From the NCBI RefSeq assembly GCF_001676055.1, contig NZ_LZEX01000043.1, positions 124,001-188,000 on the forward strand: 64,000 nt of DNA. The letters are read 5' to 3'. A model generated the notes under the pieces. The model was given only the letters and a program-made list of their open reading frames with translations. It was not told the origin of the DNA and did no database searches. The first letter of the stretch is position 1; every line of letters begins with the position of its first letter. The DNA is from Morganella psychrotolerans (GTDB lineage: Bacteria > Pseudomonadota > Gammaproteobacteria > Enterobacterales > Enterobacteriaceae). Below, piece after piece: positions 58,042-64,000 of the stretch. Position numbers and translations under genes: made by a program.

Positions 58042-58728
58042 ATGACAAAAAGGTCTGATATAAGTAGTGGAAGATTAATTTATACCGAAGAACTTGGATG
58101 GATAGATACAGGGCATGCAAAAGGTGAAGATGCCTCTATTTTAATGAATGTATTAAACGCCGGAGATTACAGTGCTAAGGAGCCATATTTCAGAGTTAAG
58201 TATACACAGTATATGGGAAGAGGACGGGATCATGGAGTCTCAAAAATAACACGATGGAAAGTAAGAAGAGGGTTATCTGATGATGATAAGAAAAGTATTG
58301 TTCTTACTATAATGATGTATACCACTCATAAATTTGAATCACTCCAGGGTGAATTCCCTTTCAGTTGGGTAACTGATAGCGGTTATAGTGGCGAGGATTG
58401 TATATCTAATTTACTTGGTTTTTATAAAGTGATAAGTGATGTTGATCCTATGAACTATCTGACTATAATCAGTAAAGAAGAAGCATACAGGCTCTGGGAT
58501 TACTATGGTTCAATAGGTAAGTATAAAAATAAACTGTTCCGACCATTGATATTCCCAGATCCTGATGAATATCCGAATAATGCACGTCCATATTTTGTGT
58601 CATTACCTCTGTTTTTAGATACAGTAAAACCAATAAATGATATAAGGACGAGTCAAATTCTGATACATGTAAGAGACAGTACGGGAATTAACATTGGAGT
58701 TGAAAGTGAATGGATTAAAATTGAGTAA
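58042..58728 (+). CDS. Unknown protein, DUF4056-like; candidate T6SS effector
   Basis: A 228-residue protein without signal peptide or membrane segment. Its motifs recall DUF4056 proteins: an N-terminal GRLIYTEELGWIDTGHA (Asp22, His25), a middle helix with THKFE (His96, Glu99) and SGEDCISNLLGFY (118-120 Glu-Asp-Cys). Conserved His, Asp and Glu at these places suggest a metal site or a hydrolase, but no activity is known to me. It overlaps the next gene by 23 bases and faces an orphan hcp. Codon use is much more AT-rich than the flanks. The effector idea rests on this context and is an inference. Confidence 0.6.
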   Translation: MTKRSDISSGRLIYTEELGWIDTGHAKGEDASILMNVLNAGDYSAKEPYFRVKYTQYMGRGRDHGVSKITRWKVRRGLSDDDKKSIVLTIMMYTTHKFESLQGEFPFSWVTDSGYSGEDCISNLLGFYKVISDVDPMNYLTIISKEEAYRLWDYYGSIGKYKNKLFRPLIFPDPDEYPNNARPYFVSLPLFLDTVKPINDIRTSQILIHVRDSTGINIGVESEWIKIE

Positions 58729-59119
58729 ATTTATTGTGTTACCTCTGTTTGTTTTTTTATTTTTAGCTGCTGCGGTATTTTTATTTTTGCCTGGTAACCG
58801 AGAATATACAAAAACAAATATAGTTTATTATAACTTATATACATTTGATGAAGTAAAGGAAATTCCAATGTTATCTGATGTATATCAGATAACTTATGAT
58901 CCTGTTGACGGAAATTCAAGTGAATTTAATGACATCGTTTTTTTTAATGTAAATTCAAATGAAAACAAAAAGCTATTTGAGTATGTTGAGAGTATTGGGT
59001 TTTCTAAGCATTTTGATACAGATAAAATGAAAGAACGATGGGTTAAGGATAATATAAGAATAGATATCATTATCAATGAATCAGAAAAAACCACATCGTT
59101 TTTTGTGGAAAAAGACTAA
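58706..59119 (+). CDS. Small membrane-anchored protein, candidate immunity protein
   Basis: A 137-residue protein with one N-terminal membrane helix (SKFIVLPLFVFLFLAAAVFLFL) and a periplasmic domain of about 105 residues, mixed alpha/beta, with no cysteines. I start at the GTG at 58706, which has GGAG six bases upstream; a TTG at 58694 is also in frame. It begins inside the preceding gene (23-base overlap), so the two are co-translated. A membrane-anchored periplasmic partner encoded with a possible toxin is a frequent immunity arrangement. No family was recognised. Confidence 0.6.
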   Translation: MNGLKLSKFIVLPLFVFLFLAAAVFLFLPGNREYTKTNIVYYNLYTFDEVKEIPMLSDVYQITYDPVDGNSSEFNDIVFFNVNSNENKKLFEYVESIGFSKHFDTDKMKERWVKDNIRIDIIINESEKTTSFFVEKD

Positions 59120-59124
59120 ATATT

Positions 59125-59589
59125 TTATTTTATGCTATAACCCGATGTCCCGGCACAAATATGGTTCCATGAAATACTTTCATATTTTATCGTTATATCT
59201 TCATATGCTTGGGCATCTGCATGAGTAAGTGAGTTTGGGTAATGAGCTGATATATTTGTAATGCTGGCTTTTGTAAGCTTTACGGTGTAGTACTTTTCCT
59301 GATTCCCATGGGTATTTGTTCTATAAAACTCCAGTTCACATTCCAGTATTTCATTATTAGTTATTGCCACACCTAAAAGGGGAGATGATTTATCTATTGG
59401 CTTTGATATAATAACAGGGGAGTGACTAATATTTTGCTCTCTATTTATATCATAATCAAAAGAATAAACATATACTTGGTCTTCATGTCCGTTTTGATAT
59501 TTATTCCCTATGGAATCATATGTTGAACATCCTTTGGATATGTTTCCCTGAGATGTTCCTTTTATTTTTAAATATATTAAATTCGCCAC
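59125..59589 (-). CDS. hcp: Hcp family type VI secretion tube protein (orphan)
   Basis: Hcp rings stack into the T6SS tube and carry effectors. With the GTG at 59589 (AAGG upstream) the 154-residue product starts MANLIYLKIKGTSQG and continues ISKGCSTYDSIGNKYQNGHEDQVYVYSF, PIDKSSPLL, LEFYRTNTHGNQEKYYTVKL and WNHICAGTSGYS, all standard for enterobacterial Hcp. It has no C-terminal toxin extension. No other T6SS structural gene is in the window, so it is an accessory copy. It is convergent with the two unknown genes, with five bases between their stops. Confidence 0.92.
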   Translation of the reverse strand: MANLIYLKIKGTSQGNISKGCSTYDSIGNKYQNGHEDQVYVYSFDYDINREQNISHSPVIISKPIDKSSPLLGVAITNNEILECELEFYRTNTHGNQEKYYTVKLTKASITNISAHYPNSLTHADAQAYEDITIKYESISWNHICAGTSGYSIK

Positions 59590-59872
59590 TATTAACAACC
59601 TTATTATATCTGTTGGTTTAAGTCTGATTTGTCGTGCGCTATATTTAATACCTCTAATTCATTGGTGATGCAATTTTTATTTTTATTTGCGTGCCTTAAT
59701 TTAAAGTTAATGGTATTAACGTATTTACTGATAATAATTCGTTACCTTTCTGATGGGGGCGATTTAGTTTAAACGAAAATATATGTTTATTTATATACAA
59801 TCACACGGGAAATAATGTTTTGTTTGAGAGTGGGTTCATATTTTTCAATTAGTAATATACCAATATGTTTCA
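59590..59872. other. AT-rich upstream region of hcp
   Basis: No gene is seen. It should carry the hcp promoter (minus strand) and forms the right edge of the AT-rich island before idi. Confidence 0.45.
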
Positions 59873-60379
59873 TTATATTCCCGGAAGTTTTTCTGCAATC
59901 ACTTTAAACCACTCGGCAAACCGCTCAGGATGGTTTTTTACTTCTTTATCCAAATCCGGCAGTGAGATCCAGCGTACAGCGGCGACTTCTTCCGGGTTCA
60001 GGGCAAACTCTCCGTTATAGTGTCCGGTGAACAGGTGATCATATTCATGCTCAATCAGTGCAGGCGGAACATCTGCACGATAAATAATATGTCCCGCAGC
60101 GTGAAGCGGGCAGGTGATCCCCAGCTCTTCCTGTAAACGGCGTTGTGTTGCCTGCGTCAATGTTTCTCCCCGGCGCGGGTGGCTGCAACAGCTGTTTGCC
60201 CATAATCCGCCCGAATGGTATTTGGTGAGTGCGCGCTGCTGGAGCAGTAATTCACCGGCGTCATTAAATAAGAACACAGAAAATGCGCGGTGCAGCAGAC
60301 CAAGCCGGTGAACCCGGAGCTTTTCATCATGCCCGGTAACGGCATCATGCTCATCAACCAGAATCAGTTCGTCACTCAT
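59873..60379 (-). CDS. idi: Isopentenyl-diphosphate delta-isomerase, type 1
   Basis: Interconverts isopentenyl and dimethylallyl diphosphate for isoprenoid synthesis. The 168-residue Nudix-fold product has the catalytic cysteine in NSCCSHP (near residue 67), the metal-binding His residues (HRAFSVFLF, HPRRGE) and the Glu-rich segment IEHEYDHLF with the second catalytic Glu. It is a single gene; the pathway is otherwise not represented in the window. Confidence 0.95.
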   Translation of the reverse strand: MSDELILVDEHDAVTGHDEKLRVHRLGLLHRAFSVFLFNDAGELLLQQRALTKYHSGGLWANSCCSHPRRGETLTQATQRRLQEELGITCPLHAAGHIIYRADVPPALIEHEYDHLFTGHYNGEFALNPEEVAAVRWISLPDLDKEVKNHPERFAEWFKVIAEKLPGI

Positions 60380-60450
60380 TAAATTATTTATCCGGGAAAA
60401 GTATTATAAGAGGGACGTACTTTATCAAATCTGTAAAGGAAAGGTATGTC

Positions 60451-60482
60451 AAAAATGCCGGAAGGTATTTTCCGGCATTTTA
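60451..60482. terminator. Terminator between idi and the HdeB-like gene
   Basis: Stem AAAATGCCGGAA / TTCCGGCATTTT with a loop of about five bases. It can end the HdeB-like transcript on the minus strand. Confidence 0.82.
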
Positions 60483-60499
60483 TAATTTAGTGGCGGGGA

Positions 60500-60802
60500 T
60501 TATTTATTACGGGCAGCCAGGTAATCCTGTAAGGTGCCTTCAGGGTATTTTTTACAGAATTCAACGATTTTCGGTGCTTCTGCGACCCCTTTTTCAGACA
60601 GTGCGACAAAGTCACCGCCCGGATATTGTGTATCTTTACTGATAACCCACAGGGCAACAGGTGCCCAGCTTTGCGGGTTTAAATCGACAAACTGTTTGCA
60701 GGTCATTTTATCCGGCACCTGGATATCAGCAGGCTCTGCGAGTGCCACAGACGAAAACGCACTTGCTGCAACCAGGCATGCGGTAACAAAATACTTTTTC
60801 AT
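60500..60802 (-). CDS. HdeA/HdeB-family acid-stress chaperone
   Basis: Small periplasmic chaperone of 100 residues that unfolds in acid and protects other proteins. It has a signal peptide ending SVALA-E, then two cysteines (TCKQFVDLNPQSWAPVALWV and VEFCKKYPEGTLQDYL) that should form the family disulfide. The pattern is closer to HdeB than to HdeA. The gene is alone; in E. coli hdeA and hdeB are in one acid-fitness island. Confidence 0.88.
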   Translation of the reverse strand: MKKYFVTACLVAASAFSSVALAEPADIQVPDKMTCKQFVDLNPQSWAPVALWVISKDTQYPGGDFVALSEKGVAEAPKIVEFCKKYPEGTLQDYLAARNK

Positions 60803-60957
60803 AATAAATAAGCCTCATTTTTATTTTCAGGAAACAGAATAAATACGTTTTCAGAATAGATCAAATCCTGTCTTATTCAATATTCCGGATTTTTTAAAAT
60901 GAAAATAATAATATTAAATGGTTAATTTAAAATAAAAAGCATGTGATACAGAGAAAC

Positions 60958-61006
60958 ACTCATATCGGGCCGGCAAACGCCATTTTGTATCAGTCCCGAT
61001 ATGAGT
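60958..61006 (-). terminator. Large inverted repeat after mobA-mobB
   Basis: Perfect 12-base arms ACTCATATCGGG / CCCGATATGAGT around a 25-base loop, six bases after the mobA-mobB stop. The minus strand continues GTTTCTCTG, only a weak T tail. Confidence 0.6.
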
Positions 61007-61011
61007 AATGA

Positions 61012-62118
61012 TTACGGATTAAGCGGATTTTCTGTCAGCCAGCGCACAATAAAATCCCGGATGGCAGCTATGTTATTGATATCCAACTGTGGCACTGAAA
61101 CATCATCCCGGTGAATATCGCAGGCAAATGCAATCACAAATTCATCGAGCAGTGTCTGATACGGGCGATCAACCACATCGCGGTACAGCGCTATTTTCGG
61201 TACTGCTTCGCCTTTGAATCCTTCCACCAGGATAAGATCCAACTGTCTGCTGTCAAACCGGGCGGCAAGCTCTGCAAGATCAGGCTCCGCACCGCCGGGT
61301 GTTTCCGTCATCAGCGCAAAACGTTCCTGACTGACCACCAGGGTTTGGTACGCGCCGGCTTTGCGCAGCTCGTAACTGTCTTTTCCCGGGGTATCCACAT
61401 CCATATCGTGATGTGTGTGTTTGACCAGACCAATCCGCAAACCGGCATCCCGCAACAGCGGAATTAGTTTTTTCAGCATGGTTGTTTTGCCGGTGCCGCT
61501 GTAAGCGGTGACGGCGAGTAACGGAACAGGGTGGGGTAACTGATGCTGTTTTTCCCATTCACGACACTCTGCAAGGGTATTGAGATTAACGAACTGGTCG
61601 GTAGGTGCGTCGAACGTGACGGCTTTTGCGCTGATCATATCCATAAACAGCAATAATTTCCGATCGCCGTTGGTGAGATAATGTCTCAGCGGTTCAGCCA
61701 GCGAGCGGTGACACAGGGCAAATGTCGGGTGCGCGCGGGTGGCATCACAGGCGTAGGCGCACAGGGAATCCCCTTTTTGCTGCCAGAGCGTACGGGCAAG
61801 ATTTTCCGGAAAAACCGGAACATCACACGGCACAAATAATACCCAGTCGTGACGGGCATTTTCTAATCCTGCGAGCATACCGGCAAGCGGTCCCGGAAAA
61901 TCCGGCAATGTGTCACTGACCACGCGCAGGCCGGTGGCGTGATAAGCCGCGATGTGGCGGTTTGCATTGATAAAAATCTCATCCGCCTGGGGCGCCAGGT
62001 GTTTCACACTGTGCTGATAAAGAGGGATCCCGCCCAGTAACACCAGGCCTTTATCTTGTCCCTGCATCCGGGTCGCCCGGCCGCCGGCAAGAATACAGCC
62101 GCTGAGTTGCGTCATCAT
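61012..62118 (-). CDS. mobA: Fused molybdenum cofactor proteins MobA-MobB
   Basis: A 368-residue fusion. Residues 1 to about 195 are MobA, which joins GMP to molybdopterin to make the bis-MGD cofactor: LAGGRATRMQGQDKGL, DTLPDFPGPLAGMLAGL and FVPCDVPVFP. From about 200 on it is MobB, a GTP-binding adaptor with Walker A AYSGTGKTTML and LVEGFKGE. In E. coli these are two neighbouring genes. The start is one of two tandem ATGs (62118 or 62115) after AGAGA. yihD, srkA and dsbA follow divergently, as in E. coli. Confidence 0.93.
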   Translation of the reverse strand: MMTQLSGCILAGGRATRMQGQDKGLVLLGGIPLYQHSVKHLAPQADEIFINANRHIAAYHATGLRVVSDTLPDFPGPLAGMLAGLENARHDWVLFVPCDVPVFPENLARTLWQQKGDSLCAYACDATRAHPTFALCHRSLAEPLRHYLTNGDRKLLLFMDMISAKAVTFDAPTDQFVNLNTLAECREWEKQHQLPHPVPLLAVTAYSGTGKTTMLKKLIPLLRDAGLRIGLVKHTHHDMDVDTPGKDSYELRKAGAYQTLVVSQERFALMTETPGGAEPDLAELAARFDSRQLDLILVEGFKGEAVPKIALYRDVVDRPYQTLLDEFVIAFACDIHRDDVSVPQLDINNIAAIRDFIVRWLTENPLNP

Positions 62119-62180
62119 TTTCAATTTCTCTGACTATCTGCGATAAACATTCTGACCTTATCTTAACAATGATTCCGGTA

Positions 62181-62290
62181 TATACCCAACGTCATTCGAA
62201 TTGCAGGCAGGCGGCAAGCTCCGGCTGAAACTATGTGACCCGGCGGGCTGAGCGCAGCCAACGAACCTGCGGTTTGAATGAATAAGGGTA
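62181..62290 (-). repeat. ERIC-like element with altered core
   Basis: Bounded by TATACCCAACGTCATTC and TTTGAATGAATAAGGGTA. It keeps both arms, but the central core is shortened (AGCTCCGGCTGAAACTATGTGACCC). It lies between the divergent mobA-mobB and yihD genes. Confidence 0.8.
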
Positions 62291-62448
62291 AAGTGAGCGC
62301 GAATATAAATGCAATAGACGCCATAATCGCGGATAATATGTCCGCAGTTATTACAACGCGCCAATATTTACGCATCCTGACAGTCCTGTTCTTTCCGGGA
62401 CTGCGGATAATTGGTAATGTGTTACGTCTTGCTTATAAGGAATTTATT

Positions 62449-62718
62449 ATGAAATGTCATCGTCTTAATGAAGTTATCGAACTTCTGCACCCTGTCTGGC
62501 AGCAGCACTCTGATCTGAATCTGATGCAGATGTTGCAAATGCTGGCAGATGAAGCCGGGTTTGAGGGCGAACTGTCTGATCTGACTGATGATATTCTGAT
62601 TTACCACCTGAAAATGCGTGGCTCTGATGCAACGGCTGAAATCCCGGGTCTGAAAAAAGATTACGAAGACGATTTTAAAACGGCACTGTTACGTGCGCGC
62701 GGCATCATCAAAGAGTAA
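62449..62718 (+). CDS. yihD: YihD family protein
   Basis: Small cytoplasmic protein of 89 residues, unknown function, DUF1040. The ATG at 62449 (AAGGAATT upstream) gives [17 protein letters not shown]; the [16 protein letters not shown] and [19 protein letters not shown] stretches match E. coli YihD. Its stop codon shares one base with the srkA start (TAATG), so the two are translationally coupled. Confidence 0.95.
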   Translation: MKCHRLNEVIELLHPVWQQHSDLNLMQMLQMLADEAGFEGELSDLTDDILIYHLKMRGSDATAEIPGLKKDYEDDFKTALLRARGIIKE

Positions 62719-63713
62719 TGCAGACTATCACACCGCCGGTTTTTACCTTTCAGGATTTCCGGCCTGATCGTCTGATAGACAGCCTGAGCCGCTACGGTAT
62801 CTGGCTGGACTCCGGTTTAACCGAGCTGAACAGCTACGAAAACCGGGTCTATCAGTTTATGGATGAAAACCGCACCCGTTATGTGGTGAAATTTTATCGT
62901 CCCGCGCGCTGGAGTGAGCAGCAGATCCGCGAGGAGCATGAGCTGACACTGTCTCTGGTTGACGCCGGGCTGCCGGTTGCCGCTCCGCTGGTGTTTGATG
63001 GTGAAACCTTGCTGTCACAGGACGGATATCTGTTTGCGCTCTTTCCGTCGATAGGCGGGCGGGCGTATGAAACGGATAATATAGATCAGCTGGAAAGTAC
63101 CGGGCGTTTGCTGGGACGACTGCATCAGATTGGACGGGAGCGTGAGTTTCAGTACCGCCCGTCAATTTCACCGCAGGAGTATTTGATAGCACCCCGCGAC
63201 ATCCTGGCTGAGTGTCCGCTTATTCCGAAAAAAGTACGGGATAGTTTTTTACAGGCGCTGGATACACTGATCCGTGAGGTAACTGCGCGCTGGACCGGGG
63301 AATGGCAATCAATCCGGTTACACGGCGATTGTCATCCGGGCAATATTTTATGGCGTGATGAGCCGTGGCTGGTCGATTTTGACGATGCCCGTAACGGACC
63401 GGCTGTGCAGGATCTCTGGATGTTACTTAATGGCGATAATGACTCTCGCCGTTATCAGTTAGATATTTTGCTGGAGGCGTATCAGGAGTTTTGTGATTTT
63501 GATACGCGGGAACTGGCATTAATCGAACCACTGCGCGCTATGCGTATGGTTCACTTTTTATCCTGGGTAGCACGCCGCTGGCAGGATCCCGCTTTTCCGA
63601 AAGCTTTTCCATGGATGGCGGATAGTGATTTCTGGTCACAACAGCAGTCACTGATTACTGAACAGATAGCCGTACTGGCGGAACCACCGCTGACGCGTTA
63701 TCAGCCTTATTGA
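62718..63713 (+). CDS. srkA: Stress response kinase A (SrkA, YihE)
   Basis: Protein kinase of the aminoglycoside-phosphotransferase fold, 331 residues; in E. coli it counters death after envelope and oxidative stress and belongs to the Cpx regulon with dsbA. The catalytic loop is HGDCHPGNILW and the metal-binding segment VDFDDARNGP. The ATG overlaps the yihD stop by one base. dsbA follows after 15 bases. Confidence 0.96.
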   Translation: MQTITPPVFTFQDFRPDRLIDSLSRYGIWLDSGLTELNSYENRVYQFMDENRTRYVVKFYRPARWSEQQIREEHELTLSLVDAGLPVAAPLVFDGETLLSQDGYLFALFPSIGGRAYETDNIDQLESTGRLLGRLHQIGREREFQYRPSISPQEYLIAPRDILAECPLIPKKVRDSFLQALDTLIREVTARWTGEWQSIRLHGDCHPGNILWRDEPWLVDFDDARNGPAVQDLWMLLNGDNDSRRYQLDILLEAYQEFCDFDTRELALIEPLRAMRMVHFLSWVARRWQDPAFPKAFPWMADSDFWSQQQSLITEQIAVLAEPPLTRYQPY

Positions 63714-63728
63714 TTTTCAGGAGAAACA

Positions 63729-64000
63729 ATGATGAAGAAATTTTGGTTAGCAATGATGGGATTCGCGATGACATTCAGTGTGTTCGCCTCACCTGTTGCC
63801 GGCAAACAGTATACTGAACTTAAAACCCCGGTTGCGAATCAGCCTGAGGTAGTGGAGTTTTTCTCTTTCTACTGCCCGCATTGCTACCAGTTTGAAGAAA
63901 ATTTCAAAGTGCCGGAAGCTATCAATAAAAATCTGCCGGAAGGCACTAAACATGAGCGCTATCATGTTGATTTCTTAGGCGGCCCTATGGGTCCTGAACT
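63729..64000 (+). CDS. dsbA: Thiol:disulfide interchange protein DsbA (5' part)
   Basis: Periplasmic oxidase that puts disulfides into secreted proteins. The window holds the first 90 codons: a signal peptide ending near VFAS, then GKQYTELKTPVANQPEVVEFFSFYCPHC-type sequence with the active-site pair Cys49-Pro-His-Cys52. Two ATGs (63729, 63732) follow CAGGAGAAACA. The rest is beyond base 64000. It lies directly after srkA, as in E. coli. Confidence 0.97.
   Translation, partial: MMKKFWLAMMGFAMTFSVFASPVAGKQYTELKTPVANQPEVVEFFSFYCPHCYQFEENFKVPEAINKNLPEGTKHERYHVDFLGGPMGPE

Overview
The window is a stretch of chromosome from a gammaproteobacterium of the order Enterobacterales. Nearly every housekeeping protein aligns, from memory, with an Escherichia coli orthologue over its full length. 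G+C is about half by eye, which together with the gene content points to Morganella or a close relative; Proteus and Providencia are clearly more AT-rich. There are no rRNA genes, CRISPR arrays, insertion sequences or prophages. One tRNA gene (tRNA-Pro, anticodon TGG) is present.

Layout. 1-8.5 kb: the end of the pst-phoU operon, an amino-acid ABC transporter (binding protein plus two permeases, no ATPase), the adenine permease adeP behind a PurR box, a GT39-type membrane glycosyltransferase, yihI and a SemiSWEET sugar transporter. 8.6-18.9 kb: hemN, the nitrogen-control set glnG-glnL-glnA with NtrC sites and a sigma54 promoter, typA, yihX, dtd and fabY. typA and fabY each carry a one-base frameshift as sequenced. 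18.9-32.3 kb: yicH, xanP (with its own PurR box), gltS, recG-trmH-spoT-rpoZ-gmk (stringent response and nucleotide metabolism), ligB and yicG. 32.4-38.4 kb: yidR, yidQ, tag, glyQS. 38.5-41.7 kb: a short two-partner-secretion exoprotein and its TpsB transporter, on opposite sides of tRNA-Pro. 42.1-50.7 kb: dppABCDF, a truncated hmsP/pdeK lacking its GGDEF-EAL part, and yhjJ. 50.7-57.7 kb: a serine hydrolase, a tautomerase, yhjD, a putative lipoprotein with an unknown partner, a DUF1090 protein, rlmJ and gor. 57.7-59.9 kb: an AT-rich island with an orphan Hcp (type VI secretion tube protein) facing an unknown protein and a membrane-anchored small protein. 59.9-64 kb: idi, an HdeB-like acid chaperone, a mobA-mobB fusion, yihD, srkA and the start of dsbA.

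Shared biology. Purine uptake (adeP, xanP) appears to be under one repressor, PurR, with perfect 16-bp operators at both genes. Nitrogen assimilation (glnALG) keeps the enterobacterial architecture in fine detail. Peptide, amino-acid, glutamate and purine uptake systems dominate the transport genes. ERIC-like palindromic elements occur six times, in intergenic positions, several of them internally deleted.

The most interesting places are the Hcp island, the loss of the catalytic half of the c-di-GMP phosphodiesterase, the stunted exoprotein beside an intact TpsB, the T10 tract that decides the fabY reading frame, and an orphan promoter-terminator pair between yidQ and tag.
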